Shown: positions 44,702 through 53,062, counted from the stretch's first letter. The stretch is DNA of 64,000 bases from Phocaeicola vulgatus ATCC 8482 (GCF_000012825.1 NC_009614.1:248001-312000), one strand, 5' to 3'. The notes: a model not told the origin generated them from the letters alone. Made by a program: numbers and translations.

Positions 44702-46126
44702 ATGAAACAACTCATACTCTTCCTTTTATGCCTCAGCACATGGACAGCACAGGCAAAGATCTATAATGTAAAAGATTACGGAGCGAAAGCCGACGGTACT
44801 ACCATTGATAGCCCCGCCATAAACCGGGCCATTGAGGAAGCTGCCTCCCAGGGGGGAGGAACCGTTTATTTCCCTGCGGGAGAATACGCCTGCTATTCCA
44901 TACGTTTGGCCAGCCATATACATCTGTATATAGAACAAGGAGCACGGATTGTCGGCGCCTTTCCATCAGCAACGGAAGGCTATGACCCGGCAGAACCGAA
45001 TGAACACACCCAATTCCAGGATTTCGGACACAGTCATTGGAAGAACTCACTTATCTGGGGAATCGGTCTGGAAGACATCACCATCAGCGGACCGGGACTG
45101 ATTTATGGCAAAGGACTCACCCGTGAGGAAAGCCGTCTGCCCGGTGTAGGCAATAAAGCCATCAGCTTGAAACTCTGCAAGAACGTGACATTGAAAGACT
45201 TCTCTTTGTTGCATTGCGGTCATTTCGGCCTGCTGGCTACAGGAGTAGACAATCTGAGCATTCTGAACGTGAAAGTAGATACCAACCGGGACGGTTTTGA
45301 CATAGACTGCTGCAAAAATGTCCGCATCAGTCATTGCACCGTCAACGCTCCCTGGGATGACGCTATCGTGCTTAAAGCGTCCTACGGATTAGGCTATTTC
45401 AAGGATACGGAAAATGTAACCATCTCCGATTGTTTTGTCAGCGGATACGACCGTGGCAGTGTATTGGATTGCACTTGGCAAAGGGACGAGCCCCAAGCGC
45501 CGGATCACGGATTTGTAACGGGACGCATTAAATTAGGAACGGAATCCAGCGGCGGTTTCAAAAACATAGCCATCACCAACTGCATCTTCGAGCGTTGTCG
45601 CGGACTTGCCCTGGAAACAGTGGACGGTGGCAAACTGGAAGATATCGTCATCAGTAACATCACGATGCGCGATATTGTCAACGCCCCCATCTTCCTGCGG
45701 TTAGGAGCCCGGATGCGCAGCCCGCAAGGAACACCCGTGGGCACAATGAAACGCATCCTCATCAGCCACGTCAATGTATTTAATGCCGACTCGCGCTACT
45801 CCTCCATTATCAGCGGAATACCGGGAGCCCTTATTGAAGATGTGACACTGAGCGATATTCATATCTATCACCAAGGAGGATATACAGAAGCCGACGGACT
45901 TCTGACTCCTCCCGAACAAGAGAAAGTATATCCTGAACCGTGGATGTTCGGAACGATTCCCGCCAAAGGTTTCTACATCCGCCACGCACGCAACATCACC
46001 TTGGACAATGTAAATTTCCATTACGAGAAAGCGGACGGACGTCCCTTGTTTGTCACGGATGATGCCAGTGATATCAGATACAGGAACATCACAGTGGATG
46101 GAAAAGAGTTCAATACAGCCAACTAA
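44702..46126 (+). CDS. GH28 family glycosidase (second stand-alone copy)
   Basis: A beta-helix GH28 enzyme of 474 aa. Signal peptide LILFLLCLSTWTAQA. The N-terminal motif IYNVKDYGAKADGTTIDSPAIN is typical of the pectate-lyase superfamily. Catalytic Asp residues are in RDGFDIDCC and APWDDAIVLKAS. The usual GHG is replaced by a longer insert ending GRIKLGTESSGG, so it differs from the enzyme at 41726 and from the fused GH28 at 28209. Three divergent GH28 modules in one locus suggest different galacturonate linkages (backbone versus side chain). It is sixth in the operon, 16 bp before the GH106 ATG. Confidence 0.88.
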   Translation: MKQLILFLLCLSTWTAQAKIYNVKDYGAKADGTTIDSPAINRAIEEAASQGGGTVYFPAGEYACYSIRLASHIHLYIEQGARIVGAFPSATEGYDPAEPNEHTQFQDFGHSHWKNSLIWGIGLEDITISGPGLIYGKGLTREESRLPGVGNKAISLKLCKNVTLKDFSLLHCGHFGLLATGVDNLSILNVKVDTNRDGFDIDCCKNVRISHCTVNAPWDDAIVLKASYGLGYFKDTENVTISDCFVSGYDRGSVLDCTWQRDEPQAPDHGFVTGRIKLGTESSGGFKNIAITNCIFERCRGLALETVDGGKLEDIVISNITMRDIVNAPIFLRLGARMRSPQGTPVGTMKRILISHVNVFNADSRYSSIISGIPGALIEDVTLSDIHIYHQGGYTEADGLLTPPEQEKVYPEPWMFGTIPAKGFYIRHARNITLDNVNFHYEKADGRPLFVTDDASDIRYRNITVDGKEFNTAN

Positions 46127-46142
46127 TAAAAAACAAAATAGA

Positions 46143-48905
46143 ATGAAGAGAAAATATTTATTTTTCAGCCTGTTGCTGGCCGGAAGTAGCCTTTACGCAC
46201 AAGAATGGCCGGCAGTGCGACCCGAAGCTCGCCCCGCCACCCGCTGGTGGTGGCTGGGAAGTGCTGTCGATGCAACCAATCTGACCTACAATCTGGAAGA
46301 ATATGCCAAAGCCGGACTGGGAGGTGTTGAAATCACTCCTATTTATGGTGTTCAAGGCAACGATAAGAATAACCTTCCTTTCCTCAGCCCGCAATGGATG
46401 AATATGTTGCAACATACTGAAGCTGAAGGAAAACGTATCGGTATTGAAGTAGATATGAACACCGGTACCGGATGGCCCTTCGGCGGTCCTCACGTGAGTA
46501 TGACAGATGCTGCTACCAAAGCTATTTTTCAATCCTATCAAGTAGAGGGTGGAAAAGAAATTACGCTAGATTTGAAAGTAGAAGAAGAAAAACAACGCCC
46601 TGTAGCCACTTTAAGCCGGGTTATGGCCTATAATGCGGACAATAAGCAATGTCTTAACCTCACTTCCAAAGCGAAGAACGGACAATTACAATGGAAAGCT
46701 CCGGCAGGACATTGGAATATCATCACCTTATATATAGGCAAGACTTTCCAAAAAGTGAAACGTGCTGCTCCCGGTGGAGAAGGCTATGTGATGAACCACC
46801 TGGATAAAGGAGCCGTAAAACGCTATTTTGCCAACTTTGACAAAGCCTTTAAAGAAAACAAGACCAATTTTCCACATACTTTTTTCAATGACTCTTACGA
46901 AGTATATGGTGCTGACTGGACTCCTGATTTTCTGGAACAATTCGCCCGCCGTCGCGGCTATAAACTGGAAGAACACTTCCCTGAATTTATAGCTCAGGAC
47001 CGTAATGAAACCACCGCCCGCATAGTCAGTGACTATCGCGAAACCATCTCCGATTTATTGATTGAGAATTTCAGTACCCAATGGACTAACTGGGCACACG
47101 GTCACGGCAGCATCACCCGTAACCAGGCACACGGTTCCCCTGCCAATCTGATAGATACCTATGCCTCCGTGGACATTCCCGAATGCGAAGGGTTCGGCCT
47201 GTCGCAATTCCATATTAAAGGATTGCGTCAAGATTCCCTGACACGTAAGAATGACTCCGACCTTTCCATGCTGAAATATGCTTCTTCCGCCGCTCATATC
47301 GCCGGAAAGCCCTACACCTCATCCGAAACATTCACCTGGCTGACAGAACATTTCCGTACCTCACTTTCCCAGTGCAAACCGGATATGGATTTGATGTTCG
47401 TATCAGGTGTAAACCACATGTTTTTCCACGGAACTCCCTACAGTCCCAAAGAAGCCAAATGGCCGGGATGGAAGTTCTATGCCTCTATTGACATGTCTCC
47501 TACCAATAACATTTGGCAGGATGCTCCTGCTTTCTTTGAATATATCACCCGTTGCCAGTCTTTCCTGCAAATGGGGAAACCGGACAATGATTTTCTTGTT
47601 TATCTGCCTGTATATGATATGTGGCAGGAACAGCCGGGCCGTCTTTTGCTGTTCAGCATCCATGATATGGCAAAACGTGCTCCCAAGTTTATAGAAACCG
47701 TTCATACCATCAGCAATTGCGGCTATGACATGGATTATATCTCTGACAACTTTGTGAAAAGCACCCGTTGCGTAAATGGCAAATTACTGACCAAAGGAGG
47801 AACTTCCTATAAGGCCATCATCATTCCTGCTGTAAAACTAATGCCGTCCGAGGTACTCGGCCATTTACTAAAGCTGGCACAAGCCGGAGCTACTATCATC
47901 TTTACCGAAAACTATCCGCAGGATGTACCCGGTTATGGAAAACTGGAAGCACGCCGGAAAGGCTTTGCGCAATTACAAAAGCAACTTCCGGAAATTGCTT
48001 CTTTCGATGAGACGGTGGCAACTCCTTATCAAAAAGGGATCATCATTACAGGAAACAACTATCAATCTGCCTTGGAAAAAAGCGGTGTTGTTCCCGAAGA
48101 GATGAAAACGCGGTATGGCTTACAATGTATCCGCCGCTCCCATGCCGATGGACATCATTATTTCATCTCCTCATTGCAGGAAAAAGGAGTAAACGACTGG
48201 ATAACCTTAGCCGTTCCCGCAGAAAGTGTCATGCTGTTCAATCCGATGACGGGAGAAAAAGGGAAAGCACAAACCCGCAAGCAAGAAGGCAAAACCCAAG
48301 TACACCTCCAACTGCATTCCGGCGAAAGCGTGATCCTGCAAACTTTCAACCATACCCTGACAGACGTTGCCGAATGGAAATACGTTCAAGAACAACCTGT
48401 CAGCCTCAGCCTTGATCACGGCTGGAAACTTCATTTTACAAAAAGCACTCCCCGGATAGAAGGTACATTTGATATCGACACTCCGTCTTCGTGGACTGAA
48501 ATTGCTCACCCCAACGCTCCGATTACCATGGCGGCGGGAGTATATACCAATATCATCACTGTTCCCCATATTCCCGCCGATGACTGGATACTGGATTTGG
48601 GCGATGTGCGGGAAAGTGCCCGTGTGCGCATCAACGGACAAGATGCCGGAACGGCATGGGCCGTACCTTATCAGTTGAAAGTAGGCAAATGGCTGAAACC
48701 GGGAGATAACAAGATAGAAATAGAAGTGACCAATCTGCCTGCCAACCGCATTGCGGATATGGATCGTCGGGGTGAGAAATGGCGTATCTTCAATGAAATC
48801 AATGTGGTGAATCTGCAATACAAACCGGTACCTTATACTGATTGGCAACCATTGCCATCGGGATTGAATGGTAGTGTAAGGTTGATACCGGTTACTTATA
48901 AATAA
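46143..48905 (+). CDS. GH106-type alpha-L-rhamnosidase (right half)
   Basis: The paralogue of the left GH106, 920 aa. Signal peptide YLFFSLLLAGSSLYAQ without a lipobox, so soluble and periplasmic, in contrast to the possible lipoprotein on the left. Family motifs are RPATRWWWLGSAVD, GGVEITPIYGVQGND, GWPFGGPHVS, FNDSYEVYGADWTPDF and RNQAHGSPANLIDTYA, with the galactose-binding-like C-terminal part DWILDLGDVRESARVRINGQDAG. The frame reaches back to 46050 inside GH28, but ATG 46143 starts the signal peptide. It is the last gene of the operon, followed after 21 bp by a strong terminator. Confidence 0.92.
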   Translation: MKRKYLFFSLLLAGSSLYAQEWPAVRPEARPATRWWWLGSAVDATNLTYNLEEYAKAGLGGVEITPIYGVQGNDKNNLPFLSPQWMNMLQHTEAEGKRIGIEVDMNTGTGWPFGGPHVSMTDAATKAIFQSYQVEGGKEITLDLKVEEEKQRPVATLSRVMAYNADNKQCLNLTSKAKNGQLQWKAPAGHWNIITLYIGKTFQKVKRAAPGGEGYVMNHLDKGAVKRYFANFDKAFKENKTNFPHTFFNDSYEVYGADWTPDFLEQFARRRGYKLEEHFPEFIAQDRNETTARIVSDYRETISDLLIENFSTQWTNWAHGHGSITRNQAHGSPANLIDTYASVDIPECEGFGLSQFHIKGLRQDSLTRKNDSDLSMLKYASSAAHIAGKPYTSSETFTWLTEHFRTSLSQCKPDMDLMFVSGVNHMFFHGTPYSPKEAKWPGWKFYASIDMSPTNNIWQDAPAFFEYITRCQSFLQMGKPDNDFLVYLPVYDMWQEQPGRLLLFSIHDMAKRAPKFIETVHTISNCGYDMDYISDNFVKSTRCVNGKLLTKGGTSYKAIIIPAVKLMPSEVLGHLLKLAQAGATIIFTENYPQDVPGYGKLEARRKGFAQLQKQLPEIASFDETVATPYQKGIIITGNNYQSALEKSGVVPEEMKTRYGLQCIRRSHADGHHYFISSLQEKGVNDWITLAVPAESVMLFNPMTGEKGKAQTRKQEGKTQVHLQLHSGESVILQTFNHTLTDVAEWKYVQEQPVSLSLDHGWKLHFTKSTPRIEGTFDIDTPSSWTEIAHPNAPITMAAGVYTNIITVPHIPADDWILDLGDVRESARVRINGQDAGTAWAVPYQLKVGKWLKPGDNKIEIEVTNLPANRIADMDRRGEKWRIFNEINVVNLQYKPVPYTDWQPLPSGLNGSVRLIPVTYK

Positions 48906-48926
48906 GATATCCGATAGTGGCAGCCT

Positions 48927-48986
48927 ATTGGCGGAGTTAATCCAGACTGTATTTGAAAGACTGAATTAATTCCGCCAATGTTTTTT
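48927..48986 (+). terminator. Terminator closing the right-hand operon
   Basis: A 15-bp stem (48927-48941 with 48965-48979, core ATTGGCGGA/TCCGCCAAT, one G-U wobble) followed by TTTTTT at 48981-48986. It marks the right end of the polysaccharide locus. Confidence 0.9.
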
Positions 48987-49703
48987 ACCTCATGCTCAGT
49001 GAGTGCACCTGCAACCGATCAAGCCGCAGCGAGACAGCATTTTATAGCAAAACGGCGTATTTACGGATAGTATCCAAATGTTCCCTAAGCGTCTGATCAT
49101 TACCAGCCTGCCGCATATTATATTCCGGTTACAGCCGCATCAGCGAACCGACAGGATATCCAGCATCGCTTCAAACATCATGACTGTAGGAGTAGTCAAG
49201 CCTCAATTGAATGTATATCACTCCCTACCCTATAGCATAAGCCTTTTCTTTCTCCAGGTTAAGCCTTTTTATACGGATATGTTCTATCTCCATAGCCTTT
49301 GGAGTTATCTCCATAAGCTTTGGAGTTATCTCCCAAGGCTATGGAGTTAACTCCAAAGGCCTGCGGAGATAAAACAGGCAGGAAGAAAAGCCTTAACCAT
49401 ACGTCAGGAAAGGGTTAGGGATACGGATAAGATCCTTTAAGGACGAATCGGATGCCAAAGTCTTTTGCAGATGCCTTTTTCGGATGAAAGTCCCGCTAAC
49501 ATTCTACAGCTCCAAAACTTTTCCGTCAGTGAATAGTCGAGATGCCATCCGTACCGGTTCCCGATAAGCATACCAACCGTCCGTATCGTTACATACAGCC
49601 TACAGCTTTCAAACGGATGTGTCTATTCCAAGGGGTAACGAAGCTAAGACAAAATGTGACAGGAATTCCCAAACTATCAGAGGAAAGGGAAGTGATAACA
49701 GAT
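48987..49703. other. Gene-poor intergenic stretch
   Basis: No ORF here is convincing. The longest (49078-49350, plus strand, 90 codons) has no signal, no RBS and reads through the palindromic tandem repeat. Apart from that repeat, nothing recognisable is seen. It may be a decayed gene or element, because its base composition is closer to coding DNA than the A+T-rich spacers elsewhere in the window. Confidence 0.5.
49288..49368. repeat. Four tandem 21-bp palindromic units
   Basis: Units begin at 49288, 49309, 49330 and 49351, an exact 21-bp period. Each runs CTCC to GGAG: CTCCATAGCCTTTGGAG, CTCCATAAGCTTTGGAG, CTCCCAAGGCTATGGAG and CTCCAAAGGCCTGCGGAG, joined by TTAT or TTAA. Each unit is itself a near-palindrome, and the second and fourth have fully palindromic cores (AAGCTT, AGGCCT). 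Confidence 0.85.
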
Positions 49704-49747
49704 AAAAAGTGGTGGTAGCAGATGTTTTTTCATGCTGCTACCACCAC
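49704..49747 (-). terminator. Terminator downstream of the isoaspartyl peptidase gene
   Basis: On the minus strand a 13-bp perfect stem (GTGGTGGTAGCAG and its complement, 49747-49735 with 49721-49709) is followed by TTTTTATC. It lies 108 bp after the stop of the gene at 49856. Confidence 0.8.
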
Positions 49748-49855
49748 CTTTGAAACGCCCTGTTCATGGGTGTTTACGAAAGAGGATGGTAGTAGTGGTA
49801 GCAGTTTTGCAAAACTCTGTTGCAGGTGGGAGGAAAATTCAAACAGGAACTAAAA

Positions 49856-50842
49856 TTATAAAGTTTTCATCTTCTTCCCTATGCCCACTGCTTTAGAAAT
49901 TTTGCCTGTTCCTTTTTCCTTATACAAGTAGCCACGGAACATGCCTCCGCTATTAAACGGCATGGCAAAATTACCTTTCTTGTCCACTGCAATCAATCCA
50001 CCATTTCCCTCCTTGGTATTCAGTTCCTGATGGATAATATAATCGGCAGCCTCCCCGACAGGCTGATGCAGCAACTTCACACGAGTAGAAAGATTATAAG
50101 CTACGACGTGACGGATAAAATACTCCCCATGCCCGGTGCACGACACAGCACAACCTTCATTATCCGCATAAGTACCTGCACCAATCACCGGAGAATCTCC
50201 CACACGGCCCCATTGCTTCTTGAACATACCACCGGTACTTGTTCCCGCTGTCAGGTTACCTTGCTTGTCCAGTACCACACAGCCCACAGTTCCATTCTTC
50301 TTGCTCTCCTTCTTCAAATCCTCTATCCACTTCAACGTCTTAGGAGTAGCAAAATACATATTATCCACAATTTCCAGTCCTTGTGACTTTGCAAACCGGT
50401 CAGCACCCTCACCTGCCAGCATCACGTGAGGTGTTTTAGTTTTTACCGCATAAGCTGCATTAATCGGATTCTTCACCGTTTTCAACCCGGCGACAGCTCC
50501 TGCTGTCAAATCCTTACCTTCCATAATAGAAGCATCCAGCTCAAAAGTACCGGCACTGGTACAAGTAGCCCCTTTACCTGCATTGAACAAGGGGTTATTC
50601 TCAAAGTAGTTGACAACTGCCATTACCGCTTCAGGCCCTTCGCCTCCGGCAGACAGTATAGCATTTCCAATGCTCAAAGCTGAATCTAAAGCCGCATAAT
50701 ACAAGGTTGATTTCTCCTTATCGTCCTCGAGGTTTTCCATAGCACCGGCACCTCCATGAACAACAATTACGTATTCTCTCTCCTGTGCCAGCATGCGGCA
50801 CAATGGTAATAAGAGCAGAATTGTGATAAATAAGTGTTTCAT
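49856..50842 (-). CDS. Isoaspartyl peptidase / type-2 L-asparaginase (Ntn hydrolase), exported
   Basis: Hydrolyses beta-aspartyl dipeptides and asparagine. It is made as a precursor that cleaves itself into two chains at the Thr of GTVGCVVLDKQGNLTAGTSTGG, which becomes the N-terminal nucleophile. Other family motifs: IVVHGGAGAMEN, NPLFNAGKGATCTSAGTFELDASIM, GRVGDSPVIGAGTYADN and SCTGHGEYFIRHVVAY. Product is 328 aa with a signal peptide (LFITILLLLPLCRMLAQ), so it acts in the periplasm. It is a single-gene unit, not linked to the polysaccharide locus. A short leader with a terminator-like hairpin lies upstream and may attenuate it. Confidence 0.93.
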   Translation of the reverse strand: MKHLFITILLLLPLCRMLAQEREYVIVVHGGAGAMENLEDDKEKSTLYYAALDSALSIGNAILSAGGEGPEAVMAVVNYFENNPLFNAGKGATCTSAGTFELDASIMEGKDLTAGAVAGLKTVKNPINAAYAVKTKTPHVMLAGEGADRFAKSQGLEIVDNMYFATPKTLKWIEDLKKESKKNGTVGCVVLDKQGNLTAGTSTGGMFKKQWGRVGDSPVIGAGTYADNEGCAVSCTGHGEYFIRHVVAYNLSTRVKLLHQPVGEAADYIIHQELNTKEGNGGLIAVDKKGNFAMPFNSGGMFRGYLYKEKGTGKISKAVGIGKKMKTL

Positions 50843-50925
50843 AATAGTAGTTTAATATCAATAGTATGGTGCGAATGTAACAAAACAATTTGTAAAAAGG
50901 AAACTTTATGCAGAGATATAGACAT

Positions 50926-50990
50926 AAAAAAAGGAGCAACGCCTTGCTCCAACCTTTGTTAACCTTAAATCTAATACTATGAAAAACACA
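50926..50990 (-). ncRNA. Short leader or small RNA ending in an intrinsic terminator (copy A of a conserved element)
   Basis: Downstream of a full promoter (50994-51024, minus strand) the predicted RNA reads TTTTTCATAG, TAGATTTAAGGTTAA, then the hairpin GGAGCAA-GGCG-TTGCTCC (50950-50933) and a run of seven U (50932-50926). That is about 60-65 nt ending 83 bp before the asparaginase ATG. It could be an attenuator for that gene or a free small RNA. The same word order is seen at 32795-32868 on the plus strand. Confidence 0.55.
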
Positions 50991-50993
50991 ATG

Positions 50994-51024
50994 CAAAGGT
51001 ACGAACATTATTGAAATTTGCAAA
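50994..51024 (-). promoter_or_regulatory. Strong promoter of the asparaginase leader/small RNA
   Basis: On the minus strand TTTG (51024-51021), 19 bp, TACCTTTG (51001-50994): a full match to the Bacteroides consensus. Expected RNA start near 50987. Confidence 0.75.
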
Positions 51025-51229
51025 TTCGACAAAAAGAAAATTATGTTCTCTAACATGATTTAAGGAGATCCGCCACATTTGTTAATGAACATTTCCCTGT
51101 CAGATTATAAGTGACATTTTTACAGTTATATTTCTTAACGTATACTAAACCATAAGACAAAATACACATTAAAAGTTAAATAAAGCGGATTGATACTATG
51201 TTTTAAAACATAAATAGGAATTTTGGTGT

Positions 51230-51237
51230 TATCTTTG
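51230..51237 (+). promoter_or_regulatory. -7 element before the 44-aa gene
   Basis: TATCTTTG fits TAnnTTTG; no good -33 box. The leader to 51315 holds a hairpin GTTCTCC/GGAGAAC (51279-51285 with 51291-51297). Confidence 0.55.
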
Positions 51238-51314
51238 CAGTAGTAAAAGAGAAAACAAAAGGTTTTTAGGAATAACCAGTTCTCCAAACGGGAGAACATA
51301 AAAAAGATGTAATT

Positions 51315-51449
51315 ATGAAAAGAACAAATGACACAATCGAGATGTTGCAGTATCAGTTAAGAAGATACAAAGCAATGAGAAAGGGAGCTGCTTGCCAATC
51401 TTTGCAATACAAGCTTCAGAAATTAATGAGCCAACAGGCTAATGCCTGA
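51315..51449 (+). CDS. 44-aa basic small protein, unknown
   Basis: A short ORF with its own signals: -7 element TATCTTTG at 51230, a leader hairpin, ATG 51315 after AAAAAAGATGTAATT, TGA at 51447-51449, and a terminator at 51497-51526. The product is basic and amphipathic (MKRTNDTIEMLQYQLRRYKA, then MRKGAACQSLQYKLQKLMSQ), with two heptad-like helical stretches and one Cys. There is no signal peptide or membrane segment. I do not recognise a family. The complete transcription unit makes a real gene likely. It lies alone between the asparaginase leader and rhaM. Confidence 0.6.
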   Translation: MKRTNDTIEMLQYQLRRYKAMRKGAACQSLQYKLQKLMSQQANA

Positions 51450-51496
51450 TGAGCTCTACCATAAAGAACACAAGTTTATAATTTTATAATATAAGA

Positions 51497-51526
51497 AAAA
51501 GGATATGATTTTTATCATATCCTTTT
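51497..51526. terminator. Bidirectional terminator between the small gene and rhaM
   Basis: GGATATGAT, TTTT, ATCATATCC (51501-51522) flanked by AAAA and TTTT. It serves the 44-aa gene and, in reverse, the ROK-rhaM transcript. Confidence 0.85.
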
Positions 51527-51549
51527 CTTATTATTATCTAGAATGAAAG

Positions 51550-51939
51550 TTATTCATATAGATAAAACATTCTATCCATCAACTGCCATTTTTCAGCCGA
51601 AGACGCTCCCGGCTCTGCCTGTTGAAAGACAGACATATACTCTTCCCATTCTGCCTGACGAGGCAACGTAGCCATTCTGGCCATGGCCGTATCCCAATCA
51701 AAATCGAGAGGAGTTTCCACTATCATAAACAAATTAGTTCCCAGGATATAAATTTCCATTTCCAAAATACCGACTTCACGAATAGCTGCCAATGTTTCCG
51801 GCCAAACCTTGCCTTCCGAATGACGCTTTCTATACTCGGCTATCAAGGCCGCATCGTTTTTCAGATTCAACATCTGGCAATAACGTTTTACCGGTCCCTG
51901 ATATTTCCGAACTTTATATCCTTGCTTTTTGTTTTCCAT
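51550..51939 (-). CDS. rhaM: L-rhamnose mutarotase
   Basis: Interconverts alpha- and beta-L-rhamnose in the cytoplasm, speeding entry of the sugar into catabolism. A 129-aa ferredoxin-like protein of the DUF718/RhaM family: RYCQMLNLKNDAALIAEYRKRHSEGKVWPETLAAIREVGILEMEIY, with the active-site EYRKRH and WPE motifs, and FMIVETPLDFDWDTAMARMA. Its ATG overlaps the TAA of the ROK kinase gene by one base, so translation is coupled. Its presence about 3 kb from a locus that releases much rhamnose is consistent, although it has its own promoter and no copy of the locus operator. Confidence 0.88.
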   Translation of the reverse strand: MENKKQGYKVRKYQGPVKRYCQMLNLKNDAALIAEYRKRHSEGKVWPETLAAIREVGILEMEIYILGTNLFMIVETPLDFDWDTAMARMATLPRQAEWEEYMSVFQQAEPGASSAEKWQLMDRMFYLYE

Positions 51940-52910
51940 TATTCTCTTACTTCCCAGCCTAATGCACTAGCTCCCAACACGGCGGCATCAGCATCCTTCA
52001 ATTCAGAAATCAACAATTTAGTCTTACCTTCGTAAATCTTCAAGATATTATCATCTATAGCTTTACGGATCGGCTTCATGATATAATCACCTGATTTTGC
52101 CAATCCACCAAACAGGATAATCGCTTCCGGGCTGGAGAAAGCAATGAAATCCGCCAAAGCCTCACCCAAAATACGTCCTGTATATTCAAAGATATCTTGT
52201 GCTAATTTATCCCCTCTTACAGCCGCGTCAAAAACATCTTTAGATACAATATCTTCAGCCGGGATATCTCTTAACAAACTAGGTTCGGGACGGGCAACCA
52301 GAAATTCACGTGCCGTGCGTGCCACACCTGTAGCCGAACAATAAGTTTCCAAACAGCCCTTACGACCACAACCACACTGACGTCCGTCACGACGAACTAT
52401 CACATGTCCCAATTCTCCGGCAAAACCATCGTGTCCGTAAACCAGTTGTCCATTTATTACGATACCACTACCAACACCGGTTCCAAGAGTAATCATAATA
52501 AAGTCTTTCATGCCACGAGCCGCACCATAAGTCATTTCACCGATAGCGGCAGCATTAGCATCATTTGTCAAGGCAGTAGGAACACCTATTGCTTCTTCAA
52601 ACAAAGTAGCCAAGGGAATCACCCCTTTCCAAGGAAGATTCGGAGCAAATTCAATGGTTCCGTTATAGTAGTTTCCATTAGGAGCACCTACACCCATACC
52701 TTTAATTTTTTCTACGCCACCGAACGATTCAATCAACGGACGCAATTTTGAACTGACAGCCTCTACATAATCCTCTATCTTAGAAAATGATTGTGTCTTA
52801 ACTGAATCGGTAGCCAATACGTTACCACGCGAATCTACGATGCCAAAAACTGTATTAGTTCCGCCAATGTCCATACCTACTACGTAGGGTTTTTCCATGC
52901 CTGTTACCAT
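51939..52910 (-). CDS. ROK-family sugar kinase (glucokinase-like)
   Basis: Phosphorylates a hexose, most likely glucose, in the cytoplasm. ATP-binding start VVGMDIGGTNTVFGIVD, catalytic Asp in LTNDANAAAIGEMTYGAARG, GTGVGSGIVINGQLVYG, and the ROK zinc-binding cluster GELGHVIVRRDGRQCGCGRKGCLETYCS with its His and Cys residues intact. Product is 323 aa. The ATG at 52898 (MEKPYVVG) is an alternative start. Being coupled to rhaM is unusual for a glucokinase and leaves open another substrate sugar. Confidence 0.88.
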   Translation of the reverse strand: MVTGMEKPYVVGMDIGGTNTVFGIVDSRGNVLATDSVKTQSFSKIEDYVEAVSSKLRPLIESFGGVEKIKGMGVGAPNGNYYNGTIEFAPNLPWKGVIPLATLFEEAIGVPTALTNDANAAAIGEMTYGAARGMKDFIMITLGTGVGSGIVINGQLVYGHDGFAGELGHVIVRRDGRQCGCGRKGCLETYCSATGVARTAREFLVARPEPSLLRDIPAEDIVSKDVFDAAVRGDKLAQDIFEYTGRILGEALADFIAFSSPEAIILFGGLAKSGDYIMKPIRKAIDDNILKIYEGKTKLLISELKDADAAVLGASALGWEVRE

Positions 52911-52943
52911 GATATATTATTATTTAGGGTTAGTTATTTTGAG

Positions 52944-52975
52944 CAAATGTACACAATGAGAAAAAAGAGAGCAAA
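52944..52975 (-). promoter_or_regulatory. Promoter of the ROK kinase-rhaM operon
   Basis: On the minus strand TTTG (52975-52972), 20 bp, TACATTTG (52951-52944). A full consensus promoter without the polysaccharide-locus operator. Confidence 0.75.
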
Positions 52976-53062
52976 TTTTTTTTCAATTATTTCATATAGC
53001 ATTGCAACTTTTTGTATCTTCGGCACGTCTAACCAGACAAACACAAGTTAAATTCATCGGTA

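Noticed and set aside
49078..49350. 90-codon ORF on the plus strand in the gene-poor stretch
   Set aside because: No RBS, no signal or domain, and its C-terminal half is only the translated 21-bp palindromic repeat.
50718..51056. 112-codon minus-strand ORF overlapping the asparaginase start and leader
   Set aside because: Out of frame with the real gene, rich in rare residue runs, and crosses the promoter and the terminator hairpin.
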